This document shows positions 9,975 through 19,945 of a DNA stretch of 64,000 nt, piece after piece. Position numbers and translations under genes: made by a program. Each line of letters opens with the position of its first letter. Positions within the stretch are counted from its first letter, which is position 1. The notes beneath the pieces are model-generated. The model was given only the letters and a program-made list of their open reading frames with translations. It had not been told where the DNA came from and did not search any database. Source of the stretch: Fodinicola feengrottensis (GTDB lineage: Bacteria; Actinomycetota; Actinomycetes; Mycobacteriales; HKI-0501); NCBI RefSeq assembly GCF_010993775.1, contig NZ_WOTO01000007.1, forward strand, positions 1 to 64,000. The letters are read 5' to 3'.

Positions 9975-10622
9975 GTGGGCGCTGTGCCGGGGAGCGTACG
10001 AGTGCGGGCCATGGCCGCGCTGGTCGCCGTCGTGATGGCCGCTGGGTTGGTGGGATCGGCGCAGGTGGCGGCCGGGTTCGGGAACCACTATTTGTCGGAG
10101 CTGGCGGTTGGCCCGCGGAGCGGGTATTACACCGCCGGTGTCTTCGTCGCGGCGGTGGCGGTTTTGCTGCTTTGGGCAGTGTTCGTACGGGCCGGCCGGG
10201 CGTGGTGGATGGCCGGCGGGGCGCTCGCGGTGGCCGGAGTCGCGCTGCTGGGATCGGCGAGTGTGCCTTGTACGGCCGGCTGTCCGCTGCCGGTGGCCGA
10301 CGGGCTGGTGTCTGTCCAGGACACGATTCATGCATCGGTCAGCAATTTCGCTTGGTGGTGGCACTGATGATCGCCGCCGCGGTGACAGCGGATCTGGTGC
10401 CGGTGCGGACGGTCCGCATCGGCTCCGTGGTCGCCGCGGTGCTGCTGCTGGGGGGTGTCGCTGGTCGCGCTGTCCGGATGGGCGATTTTGGTGCGTAGCC
10501 ACGACTTGGTGCCGGCGGTCGCGGAACGGATAGCGGTGGTGGCGGCCGGTGGCTGGACCGTTCTGGTGGCGGGATGGTTCGTCCGAGCACCCATCCGTAC
10601 GGGCGCGCGGGCCGAACGGTGA
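9975..10622 (+). CDS. DUF998-like multi-pass membrane protein (two frame breaks)
   Basis: Hydrophobic protein of about 215 residues with six likely membrane helices: AALVAVVMAAGLVGSAQV, VFVAAVAVLLLWAVFV, WWMAGGALAVAGVALLG, VVALMIAAAVTADLV, IGSVVAAVLLLG with VSLVALSGWAILV, and a C-terminal AERIAVVAAGGWTVLVAGWF. The segment NHYLSELAVGPRSGYYTAGVF and the later VQDTIHASVSNFA, in which His sits by a helix, fit DUF998 proteins. The frame changes near 10350 and near 10455 (run of six G). The start is GTG 9975 or 9984, without a clear ribosome site. Function unknown. Confidence 0.6.
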
Positions 10623-10624
10623 GC

Positions 10625-11556
10625 GTGTGGAGAAGGCGGGACATCCCTGACCTGAGCGGTCGGACGGCGGTGGTGACCGGCGCCAACAGCGGGATCGGGC
10701 TGTGTCGGTGACGCGGGCGCTCGCGCTGTCCGGTGCGCATGTGGTGATGGCCTGTCGGGACCAGCGGCGGGGTGCTGGCGCGCTCGGACTGCTGACCGGC
10801 GCTGGTGTGCCAGCCGAGCGACTTTCGCTGCGCTTGTTGGATTTGGCCGACCTGGGCTCGGTCGATTCCTTTGTGGACGGTTTCGAGCACGAGAGTTTGG
10901 ACCTGCTGATCAACAATGCCGGCGTGTTGGGAGTGCCGCGGCGAAAAACCGTGGACGGGTTCGAAATGCATTTCGGCACCAACCACCTCGGCCATTTCGC
11001 GCTTACCGCTGGCCTGCTGCCGCACCTGCTGGCCGCGCCAGCCCCGCGAGTGGTCACCCTCACCAGCATTTTCGGCTATTTCGGCTTTCTTGACTTCAGT
11101 AATCTCAACGGCGAAATGGTCTACTTTCGCTGGATGGCGTACGCGCAGTCGAAACTCGCCAACCTGCTGTTCGGCTGGGAGCTGGCTCGCCGGGCGGAAG
11201 CGGCCGGGCTTTCGTTGCGCAGCCTCGCCGCACATCCCGGGTATTCCCGGACCAACCTGTTCACCGGTGGTCTGCGCCGGCACGGACCAGGCATCGACGC
11301 TCGGGTCCTTGGCTACACCAGTTGGATGTTCGCGCAGAGCAGCGACATGGGCGCGCTGCCGGTGTTGTACGCGGCGACCAAACCCGACGCGCCCAATGGC
11401 GCGCTGATCGGGCCGACGCCGTGGCTCGGCCAGTGGTGTGGATTTCCGGCCCAGGTGCGCCCTTTCGTGCCGCTGCCCGACCACGATCCGGCGGTCGCCG
11501 AGCAGCTGTGGTCCGAGTCCGAACGGCTCACCGGCCGCACCTTCGCGCAGCTCTAG
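10625..11556 (+). CDS. Short-chain dehydrogenase/reductase (one frame break)
   Basis: About 310 residues. The N-terminus VWRRRDIPDLSGRTAVVTGA continues with NSGIGL, the NAD(P)-binding TGxxxGIG motif. The frame changes near 10702. Further motifs are NNAG (LINNAGVLGVP), a conserved NHLGHF, Ser in the LTSIFGY region, and the Tyr-xxx-Lys pair in MAYAQSKLANLLF. This pattern is typical of the retinol-dehydrogenase/protochlorophyllide-reductase-like SDR subgroup. The substrate is unknown. It starts 2 bp after the membrane protein stop. Confidence 0.85.
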
Positions 11557-11593
11557 CTAGGGATTCGGGCGAGCGTCCCGTACGATCGAACAC

Positions 11594-12788
11594 ATGTTCG
11601 ACAAGGCGACGATCCTGCACGCGGACCTGGACGCGTTCTATGCCTCCGTCGAGCAGCGCGACGACCCGGCGCTGCGGGGGCGGCCGGTCATCGTCGGCGG
11701 CGGGGTGGTGCTCGCGGCCAGCTATCAGGCCAAGGCGTGCGGAGTGCGGACCGCGATGAGCGGTCGGGCGGCTCGGGAGGTCTGTCCCGAGGCGATCGTG
11801 GTCGAGCCGCGAATGTCCGCCTATTCGCAGGCCAGCAAGGCCGTTTTCGAGGTTTTCGAGCAGACTACGCCGATCGTGGAAGGGCTTTCGATCGATGAGG
11901 CCTTCCTGGATGTGAGCGGTCTGGGGAAAGTTTCCGGTACACCGGTGGAAATCGCGACGCAGCTGCGAAAAGACGTGCTGGATCAGGTCGGCCTGGCGAT
12001 CACCGTCGGGGTGGCCCGGACGAAGTTCCTCGCCAAGGTGGCCAGCGGGGTCGCCAAACCGGACGGTCTGCTCGTGGTGCCGCCAGCGGGTGAGCTGGAT
12101 TTCCTGCATCCGCTGCCGGTCGAGCGGCTCTGGGGCGTCGGCCCGGTGACCGCCGAAAAACTCCGTGACCGGGGCATCACGACCGTCGGGCAGGTCGCCC
12201 AGATCGACGAGTCCGCGCTGGTGGTGATGCTCGCCGCCGCGGCTCCGGCCGGCACCTGCACGCGCTCGCCCACAACCGCGACCCGCGGCCGGTCCAGGTC
12301 GGCCGGCGCCGCCGGTCGATGGGCGCCCAACGGGCACTGGGCCGGAAAAAGCGGTCGATGGACGACCTGGACGCGATGCTGATCGGCCTGGTTGACAAGC
12401 TCGGCCGGCGCCTGCGTACGGGCAGCCGGGTCTGTCGTACGGTCGTTCTGCGGATGCGGTTCGGCGACTTCGCTCGGGCCACCCGCTCGCACACCCTGGC
12501 CGAGGCGACCGCGCAGACCGGCGCGATCCTGCTCGCGGCCCGCGGCCTGCTGTCCACCGCCGCGCCGATGATCGAGCTACGCGGTCTCACCTTGATCGGG
12601 ATTTCGTTGGGAAACCTGGACGACGACAGTGCGATCCAGCTGGCGTTGCCTTTTGAGCGGCCGCAGGTCAGTGCGCTCGACCTGACGATCGACTCGGTAC
12701 GCGAACGTTTCGGCTCAACCTCTCTCTCACTCCGGCCGTCCTGCTCGGCCGCGACCCAGGCGTCTCGGTTCCGTTGCTGCCAGACTGA
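11594..12788 (+). CDS. dinB: DNA polymerase IV, Y-family translesion polymerase (two frame breaks)
   Basis: Starts at ATG 11594 with ATILHADLDAFYASVEQRDD, the catalytic Asp/Phe signature. It also carries SIDEAFLDV (second and third metal ligands) and the helix-hairpin-helix VERLWGVGPVTAEKLRDRGI. After a break near 12232 come the little-finger domain (RRRRSMGAQRALGRKK and VLRMRFGDFARATRS) and, after a second break near 12720, VLLGRDPGVSVPLLPD with a stop at 12788. No beta-clamp motif of the QxxLxL type is obvious, apart from the QLALPFERP near the end. The enzyme copies damaged DNA with low fidelity. Confidence 0.88.
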
Positions 12789-12838
12789 GTCCGCGGCTCG
12801 GGACTATTAGGTCGCAGTTAGCTTGCGGAGCAAGGAAA

Positions 12839-13285
12839 TCAGCGTGCCTGCTCAGCTTTGGTCAGCGCGGACACGATGGTGTGCTCGTTGGCGAGGTGAG
12901 CGGGCAGTGCGGCCTCGATCCGGGCGAGGCCAGCGGCGGTCAGTCGTACGAGCGTGCCCCGGCCGTCGGTGGCCGACTTGCCTCGCTTCACCCAACCGCG
13001 GGTGACCAGCTTGTTCACCCGCTGCGCAACCGCGCTGGACGAGATCATCGCGGTCCGGCTCAGCTCCGCCGGGGACAGCTCGTACGGGTGGCCGGCGCGA
13101 CGCAGTGTCGCCAGCACGTCGTACGACGAGCCGTCGAGGCCGTGCAGCGCGTACGTGTCCTCCAGTCGGGCCTCGACCGCGTCCGCCGCGCGGCTCAGCC
13201 GGCCGATGACCCCGATCGGCGACACGTCCAGATCCGGCCGTTCCCGGTGCCACTGCTGGAGAATGTGATCGACGGCGTCTTCCAT
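12839..13285 (-). CDS. MarR-family transcriptional regulator
   Basis: Intact 148 residues with the winged-helix core: YDVLATLRRAGHPYELSPAE, recognition region SSSAVAQRVNKLVTRGWVKR, and wing ATDGRGTLVRLTAAG. MarR proteins act as dimers on palindromes and are released by small ligands. It is divergent from an MFS transporter gene with only 30 bp between start codons, and a perfect palindrome lies in that gap. It probably represses both itself and the transporter. Confidence 0.9.
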   Translation of the reverse strand: MEDAVDHILQQWHRERPDLDVSPIGVIGRLSRAADAVEARLEDTYALHGLDGSSYDVLATLRRAGHPYELSPAELSRTAMISSSAVAQRVNKLVTRGWVKRGKSATDGRGTLVRLTAAGLARIEAALPAHLANEHTIVSALTKAEQAR

Positions 13286-13290
13286 ATGAC

Positions 13291-13310
13291 GACCCTACCG
13301 GCGTAGGGTC
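13291..13310. promoter_or_regulatory. Perfect palindrome, probable MarR operator
   Basis: GACCCTAC and GTAGGGTC arms flank CGGC. The palindrome is centred in the 30-bp marR/MFS intergenic region, 5 bp from each start codon. There is no space for ribosome sites on either side, so both transcripts are probably leaderless or start inside the palindrome. Confidence 0.7.
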
Positions 13311-13315
13311 GCTAA

Positions 13316-14476
13316 GTGCTTAGCAAACGGCTTCTCGGTATCGCGCTGCTGGCGGCCACCCTTCGGACGGCGGTCGGCGCGCTCTCACCGATCATCGGGG
13401 TGGTCGGCGCGGACGTACCGCTGACCGACCTGAGCATCGGTGTGCTCGGCGCGCTTCCGCCGCTGTGCTTCGGGCTTTTTGGCTTGCTGACACCGATTCT
13501 GCGACGACGGATCTCGTTGGAGACGCTCGCACTGCTGGCCCTGGCCGGCATGCTTTGTGGCCATGTCGTACGCGCGGCCGCCGCCTCGGCGGGCCTGTTG
13601 GTCTCCATGAGCGCTCTCATCTTCGCGGCCGCGGGCATTGCGAACGTCGTTCTCCCGCCGCTGGTCAAGCAGAGTTTTCCCGCTCGGATAGGCATCGTGA
13701 CGTCGGTTTACGTCACGCTGATGACGACCTTCAGCCTGCTGCCGCCGCTGGTCGCGGTGCCGGTCGCGCGCGCCGGTGGCTGGCGAGTGGCGGTCGGTAT
13801 GTGGGGCGCACTGTGCCTGATCGCGATCTTTCCCTGGCTGCCGTTGCGACTACGTGCCCGCGAGATCGTGGCGCCGCCGAGTTTGACTGGTCTGCGGCCA
13901 ATGTGGCGCTCGCGGCTCGGCTGGTGCCTGGCGATCCTGTTCGCCATGACTGCCGCGAACGTTTTCGCGATGTTCGCGTGGTTGCCGAAAATCCTGGTCG
14001 ACACGGCCGGCGTTTCAGCCGGCCAGGCCGGCGCTCTGCTGTCGCTCTATGCGGCCGTCGGCGTGCCGTTGGCACTGCTCGTACCGCAGCTGGCGACCCG
14101 CCTGCGGCACCTCGGCGTACTGATCGCCATCGGCTTCTTCTGTTATCTGGCGGGCTATTTGGGCCTCGCGATCGCGCCCACCCGCGGCACCGTCGGCTGG
14201 GTCGTACTGATCGGTCTCGGTCCGCTGCTGTTCCCACTGACCCTCACCCTGATCAACCTCCGCACCCGTACGACCGCCGGGGCCACCGCCCTCAGCGGCT
14301 TAACTCAGGGCGCCGGCTACCTGCTCGGCGGCCTCGGCCCGCTCGCCCTCGGCGTCACCCGCCAGCTGACCGGCTCCTGGACCGTTCCGCTCGCGCTGCT
14401 GCTGGCCACCCTCCCGATCGTCGCGGTCACCGGCTACCTCGTCTCCCGCCCCACCACCCTCGAAGACTCTCCATAA
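13316..14476 (+). CDS. MFS transporter, CynX/NimT type
   Basis: Intact 386 residues from GTG 13316, with twelve predicted membrane helices and hydrophobic content typical of the CynX/NimT (cyanate/2-nitroimidazole) subgroup of MFS. The N-terminal RTAVGALSPIIGVVGADVPL and the mid-protein TGLRPMWRSRLGWCLAILFA, where the second half starts, fit that group. It is divergent from the MarR gene and very probably under its control, suggesting export of a toxic compound or uptake of an anion. The substrate cannot be told. Confidence 0.85.
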   Translation: MLSKRLLGIALLAATLRTAVGALSPIIGVVGADVPLTDLSIGVLGALPPLCFGLFGLLTPILRRRISLETLALLALAGMLCGHVVRAAAASAGLLVSMSALIFAAAGIANVVLPPLVKQSFPARIGIVTSVYVTLMTTFSLLPPLVAVPVARAGGWRVAVGMWGALCLIAIFPWLPLRLRAREIVAPPSLTGLRPMWRSRLGWCLAILFAMTAANVFAMFAWLPKILVDTAGVSAGQAGALLSLYAAVGVPLALLVPQLATRLRHLGVLIAIGFFCYLAGYLGLAIAPTRGTVGWVVLIGLGPLLFPLTLTLINLRTRTTAGATALSGLTQGAGYLLGGLGPLALGVTRQLTGSWTVPLALLLATLPIVAVTGYLVSRPTTLEDSP

Positions 14477-14496
14477 CCGCGGGAGGAGGGCTAGTA

Positions 14497-15664
14497 CTAG
14501 GTGGTGGCGCGGCGGGTACGGTCCGGGGCGACCAGGGTCTGTGCGGCTACCGCGGCACCGCCGCGAGCCCATTCCTCGAATGGCAGCGGCCGTACGATCA
14601 GCTCGCAGTCGGCGGCGGCACCGAACGCCTGCCGCACGAAGGTTTGACGGGTCTGCTCTTCGAAGAGGTCATAAGAGGCGACGCCCTCGCCGGAGATGAT
14701 GATCCGCTCCGGGCCGACCAGGTTCGCCACCGACGCGATCGCGAGGCCGATGGCGTGCCCGGCGCGGGCGAACACGGCCCGTACGCCCTCATGCCCGTCG
14801 TGGCCGAACTGGACGGCGTCCTCCATGGTCAGCGCGGTGTCGCCAGCCAGTGACCTGCCGGGCCTGCTCGACGATCGCCTGGGTGGACGCGACCGCCTCG
14901 ACGCAGCCGGCGTTGCCGCAGGTGCAGATCCGGTCCACCGCGCCGACCGGCAGGTGGCCGATCTCGCCGGAGACGCCGTGCGCACCGGACACCACCCGGC
15001 CGTCCAGGGAGATCCCGCAGCCGATGCCGGCACCGATGGTGACCAGCACAAACGACGAAATCCCCGCGCCGGCGCCAAACCACTGCTCGGCGGCGGTGAG
15101 GGCCCGCACGTCGTTCTCGATGACGGTTCGTACGCCGGTGGCCCGCTCGACCAGGTGAGCGAGCTCGACGCCGTGCCAGTTCAGGAAGGGGGAGTGGTGC
15201 ACGGCGCCGGTGCAGCGGTCCACGTCGCCGGACAGTGTCACGCCGAGGCTGTGAATCTCCGGACCCTGGGCCGGCACCAGTCGCTTCACGAGGCGGGCGA
15301 TTGCGCTGACAACGCTGCCCACGTCCCGGGAGTCCAGCGCGGCCCCCGGGGGTGGTCAGCGGCCGGGCGGTCAGGTCGGTGAGGACGCCGAAGAGCTCGT
15401 CCTCGGTGATCTTGACGCCGAGGAAGCTGGCTCGCTCCGGCCGGACCGCGACCAGGGTGGCCGGCCGGCCGGCGACCGGTTCTCTCCGCCGCGCCGGCCG
15501 AGCTCGGCGATCCAACCGTCGTCCAGCAGCGGCGAGGTGGCCTTGGTGACCGCGCCGGAGGACAGGCCGGTCCGCCGGCCGATCTCGGCTCTGGACAGCG
15601 GGCCGTGCGCCAGCATCGTCTGGAAGACCAGTGAGGCGGCGGGCGCCTGGTTCGGAAGCTCCAC
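14497..15664 (-). CDS. ROK-family transcriptional repressor (three frame breaks)
   Basis: About 390 residues read in pieces. The winged helix (GPLSRAEIGRRTGLSSGAVT, then LLDDGWIAELGRRGGENR) begins at a GTG at 15664. The ROK domain follows, with LVTIGAGIGCGISLDGRVVS as phosphate/sugar-binding core, GEIGHLPV, and the zinc motif CTCGNAGCVEAVAS. The C-terminal part has NLVGPERIIISGEG. Frames change near 15500, 15330 and 14850. ROK repressors sense sugars or sugar phosphates. This one is divergent from the alpha-galactosidase gene that heads the glycan locus and is the likely regulator of it. Confidence 0.85.
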
Positions 15665-15953
15665 CTGGCTATCTTAACCTTCCCTTGGAAGTAAATACCA
15701 GGACATATCAACCCGGTGCACTACCAGTGGCTATAGGATACGGGAAATCTTATATTGACACCGGAAGCAAACCCCGTTTACCGTACTGAAACATCGACGC
15801 CCGGCACAGTCGCCGCACTCGGATGTCGAGAAAAGCAAAACGGGACTTTGACCGTCCTCTGTGGACAGACGTGGACTCACGTGGCACCCGGCCGCCGGCC
15901 GGCGTGCTCGGTTCGCCCGCGCGTGCGATGGCGCGACACCAGATGGAGAAGTC
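15665..15953. promoter_or_regulatory. Divergent control region of the glycan locus
   Basis: This is an AT-richer 289-bp gap between the ROK and GH27 genes. A promoter-like TTGACA (15755-15760) is followed after 18 bp by TACCGT (15779-15784), pointing to GH27. Near the ROK start, CTTCC-CTT-GGAAG (15679-15691) is a small palindrome that could be a repressor site. No gene is seen here. Confidence 0.5.
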
Positions 15954-18001
15954 ATGGCAGCTGTACGTCGCATTCTGTTTCGTGGCATGGCAAGAGCGGC
16001 GCTGGGCGTCGCGTTGGCTGCTGCCTCCTTGGTGGCGGTGACGGTGACCGCTTCGCCGCCGGCAGCGGCAGGCATCAACGGGCTGGCCCAGAAACCCTAT
16101 ATGGGGTGGAGCAGTTGGAGCCTGGAATCGACCAATTACCCCGGCCTGGGGAATGAGAACTGGCTGACCGAACAGCACATCATGCAGCAGACCGACGTAC
16201 TGGCCGCGAAACTGAAGAGCCACGGCTACGACTACATCAACGTCGATGCTGGCTGGACCGACGGCACCGGCGATGAGAACGGCCGGCCGGTCGCGCTCGC
16301 GTCGAGGTTTCCGCACGGGATGAAGTACGTCGGCGACTACGTACACAGCAAGGGTCTCAAATTCGGTCTCTATCTGGCGGTTGGGCTCGACCCGAAGGTT
16401 TACAACGACGGCAATACGCCGATTTACGGCGCGCCGCAGTGTCACACCAAGGATGTCGTCTATTCCGACCTGCGCAAGACAAACGGGTGGGACGGCGCGT
16501 ACAAGATGGACTTCGGCAATCCCTGTTCGCAGCTCTACCTCAACTCCATCGCGGACGAGTTGGCCAGCTGGGGCGCGGATTTCCTGAAAGTGGACGGCGT
16601 GGGCCCTGGATCGTTCAAGGGTGGCGACAACTACGACAACACCGCGGATGTGGCGGCCTGGGGGCAGGCCCTCAAGCAGACCGGCCGGCCGATCGAGCTG
16701 ACGCTGTCGTGGGCGCTCGCGCACCCGCAGGCCGGCGTGTGGAAGCAGTACAGCAACGGCTGGCGGATCGACACCGACGTGGAGTGCTACTGCAACACGT
16801 TGGTGACGTGGAACAACTCGATCAAGCAACGCTGGAACGACGTGGTGCAGTGGATTCCGGACGCCGGCCCTGGGCACTGGAACAACCTGGATTCCCTCGA
16901 TGTCGGCAATGCCGAAATGGACGGGATCACCGACGCGGAGCGGCAGAGCTATATGACGCTGTGGGCGATCTCGGCCGCGCCGCTCTACTCCGGTGACGAC
17001 CTCACCAAGCTGGACAGCTACGGACTTTCGTTGCTGACCAACGACGAGGTCATCGCGGTCGACCAGGCCGGCAACCCGGCGAAACCGGTCAACCAGAACT
17101 CGAACCAGCAGGTCTGGTACGCGAAGGACGCCGACGGCAGCTACACGGTCGCGCTTTTCAACCTGGGGACGGATCCGGCCAGGGTCACCGCGAACTGGAA
17201 CGACCTGGGCATCGTCGGACCGGGCAATGTCCGAGATCTTTGGCAACACAACAATCTGGGCAGCGCCAACGGAAGTTTCAGCGCCACCTTGCCGGCGCAC
17301 GGGTCCCGGTTGCTGCGGATTGCCCCGCAGGCCCACATTAACGGACCGTCGATGCCGGTGAACGTACATGGCACCAGCGCGAGTTCCTCGACCGTTTCGT
17401 TGGCCTGGGACGCTTCCGCGGTCCACGGTGGCAAGGTCGCCTGGTACGACATCTACACCGGCAGCAAGAAAGCCGCGTCCGTACGAGGCACCGCCGGCAC
17501 AGTCTCCGGGCTGAAACCCTCGACCAGTTACCAGTTCACCGTGGTTGCCCGGGATTCGGCCAACCGAGCTTCTGCTTCCAGCAAGAAGATCACCGTCACC
17601 ACACCGAAAACCGGTGGGCCGACCGGGTACGAGGCGGAGGCGGCCGGTAACACGCTTGGCCCGGGCAGCGACATCGCGAACTGCGGTGGCTGCTCCGGCG
17701 GCAAGAAGGCCGGCAATCTCGGCGGCAGCGGTTTCCTGCGGTACAACAACGTGACGGTCGACAAGGCCGGGACGTACCTGATGAATGTCGCCTACGTCGA
17801 CGGTGACTCCAGCCGGCTGGCGATCGTCACGGTCAACAACACACCGTTCACCTGCCGTTGTCCGGCACGAACAACAACGACTGGGACAACCCGCAGAACA
17901 CCGTGGTGCCGGTGCAGTTGCAGGCCGGGGTCAACACCATCTCGTTCGGCAACCCGAATCCCGGCGACTACGTCTCGGACATCGACAAGATCACCCTGTA
18001 A
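15954..18001 (+). CDS. Secreted GH27 alpha-galactosidase with Fn3 and CBM35 (one frame break)
   Basis: About 682 residues from ATG 15954, where a signal peptide begins (RRILFRGMARAALGVALAA, cleavage after SPPAAA). The earlier in-frame start gives no signal peptide. The GH27 barrel has KPYMGWSSWS, YDYINVDAGW, the nucleophile Asp near 213 in DFLKVDGVG, and the acid/base Asp near 273 in WRIDTDVECY. Then come a beta-sandwich, a fibronectin-III domain (SSTVSLAWDASAVHGGKVAW) and a CBM35-like end (YEAEAAGNTLGPGSDIANC). The frame changes near 17860. It removes terminal alpha-galactose or similar residues from plant polysaccharides outside the cell. Confidence 0.9.
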
Positions 18002-18010
18002 CACGTGGGT

Positions 18011-18033
18011 CCCCGCCGGCCCGACCGGCGGGG
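18011..18033 (+). terminator. GC hairpin between GH27 and permease genes
   Basis: Perfect 9-bp arms CCCCGCCGG / CCGGCGGGG enclose a 5-base loop, 10 bp after the GH27 stop. There is no T run, so it may attenuate or stabilise RNA rather than fully terminate. It could make GH27 mRNA more abundant than the transporter mRNA. Confidence 0.55.
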
Positions 18034-18055
18034 ATCACCAGTAAGGAGATCTGCC

Positions 18056-19023
18056 GTGGCGACGTTTTTCCCAGCAGGACAACCGCATCCAGCCGGCCGT
18101 GCCGGTGACGAAGACCGCCCTCCCGGCGGCCCGCCGCAAGAAGTCGTCGTCGAGTCGCCGGACACACCGGTGGCCTGGCTTTTCATCGCTCCGGCGGTGC
18201 TGGGGTTCGCAGTCTTCGCCGCGTACCCGACACTGCGCGGTATCTATCTGAGTTTCACCGACTTTCACGTGCTTTCCCCGCCGCAGTGGGTCGGTCTCGC
18301 CAATATCGAAGAGCTGATCGGCGACGATGTCTTCTGGCATTCGCTGGGTGTGACCATCTATTTCGTGGTGCTCTCGGTTGTCGTTGGCATTCTGATCTCG
18401 CTGATCACCGCGGTGGTCATGCATCGGCTCGGCGCTTCGACCGTGGTCCGCGGCTTGATTTTGTTGCCCTTCCTCATTTCCGGCGTGGTCGCGGCGCGGC
18501 GCTGGTGTGGGTGTGGATGCTGGATCCCCAGTTGGGCATCGTCAACGTCGTACTCACCCAGTTGACCGGCCACAACATCCTGTTCTTCGGGTCGGGCGGC
18601 TGGGCCATCCCAGCGGTCGCGCTGATCAGCGTCTGGAAGTCGATGGGCTACAACGCGGTGCTGATTTTCGCCGGACTGCAGACCATTCCGCCGCAGGTGT
18701 ACGAGGCGGGCCGGATCGACGGCGCCAGCGAAATGCAGATGTTCCGCCGGCTCACGATTCCGTTGCTGCGGCCCATCCTGGTGATGGTGGTGATCCTGAC
18801 CGTGATCGGGTCCTTCCAGGTCTTCGACATCGTCCAGGTGACCACCCAGGGCGGGCCGGCGAACGCGTCGTACGTGCTGCAGATGTACATCTACAACAAG
18901 GCTTTCACCCAGTTCGACTTCGGGTACGCGGCGACCATGTCGCTGGCACTTTTCGTGATGCTGCTGACCATCACGTACATGCAGATGCGGCTCGCGAGGG
19001 CCAACGAGTCGGATCTGGACTGA
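18056..19023 (+). CDS. ABC sugar transporter permease 1, MalF/UgpA type (one frame break)
   Basis: About 322 residues from GTG 18056 (AAGGAG ribosome site). Six membrane helices are visible, the first in PVAWLFIAPAVLGFAVFAAY. It carries the SFTDFHVLSPPQWVGLANIE periplasmic motif and the EAA loop EAGRIDGASEMQMFRRLTIP that docks on the ATPase. The frame changes near 18495. It pairs with the next permease and the binding protein encoded at 23398. No ATPase is in the locus, so a shared one (MsiK type in actinobacteria) is probably used. Confidence 0.88.
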
Positions 19024-19035
19024 GAGGCGCTCGCG

Positions 19036-19945
19036 ATGGCAATGGTTTTGTCGCACCGTAAAGGAAGGCGCTTCTCGCCCGGGCGGCTGGTGGCGTGGGC
19101 GTACGTCACGGTGATCCTTTTCCTGACCATCTTCCCGTTCTACTGGATTCTGCGTACGTCCCTGTCGAACAACTACGCCTTGTCGACCGATCCATCCTCG
19201 CCGTTGCCAGTGGGTTTCGGCTTCGGTGCCTTCAAACGGGCGCTGGGGGCCTGGCGACGCCGGCCGAATCGGTCAGGGGGCGGCTCCGGCGCGGCCCTGG
19301 ACACGGGACTTTTCCTGCGGAACTCCATCATCTACGCGGCGATCTGACCGCATGCGTCGTCTTCTGCTCGGCCTTGGCGGCCTATGCCTTCGCCCGGCTG
19401 CGGTGGCGTGGCCGCAACCTGATCTTCTCGGTGCTGCTGTCGGCGCTGATGGTGCCCGGGATCCTCACGTTCCTGCCGAACTTCGTGCTGATCAAGGACC
19501 TCGGCCTGACCAACACCTTCGCTGGGATGATCCTGCCCGGCGCGTTCTTCTCCGCCTTCAACATCTTTTTTTTCCTGCGACAGTTCATGCTCGGGCTGAG
19601 CAGTGAGGTGGAAGAGGCCGGCCGCGCTGATCGACGGCGCCGGGCCGATCCGGGCGTTCTTCCGGATCATCCTGCCGATGTCGTCGGCGCCGATCACCAC
19701 GCTGTCGCTGCTCACCTTCATCACCGCCTGGAACGACTATTTCTGGCCGCTGATGGTGACGAACGACGACAGCGTACGGCCGTTGACGCTCGCGCTCGCT
19801 GTTTTCAAGCAGTCGTCACCACAGGCGTCGCCCGACTGGTCCGGACTGAGCCGCCACCCTGATCGCCGCGCTGCCGATGTTGCTGCTCTTCATCATCTTC
19901 GGCCGGCGGATCGTCAACTCGATTGGTTTCACGGGGCTCAAATGA
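19036..19945 (+). CDS. ABC sugar transporter permease 2, MalG type (three frame breaks)
   Basis: About 303 residues. N-terminal helix LVAWAYVTVILFLTIFPFYW and SLSNNYAL are typical of MalG/LacG permeases. Further on are LAAYAFARLRWRGRN, MVPGILTFLPNFVLIKDLGL, the EAA loop split by a break (EVEEAAALIDGAGPIRAFFR), ITAWNDYFWPL, and a C-terminal IIFGRRIVNSIGFTGLK. Frames change near 19343, 19620 and 19850. The stop overlaps the next start (ATGA), showing coupling with the GH95 gene. Confidence 0.85.

Noticed and set aside
15750..17426. 558-residue minus-strand open frame opposite GH27
   Set aside because: Shadow frame; the GH27 catalytic motifs and signal peptide are on the plus strand.
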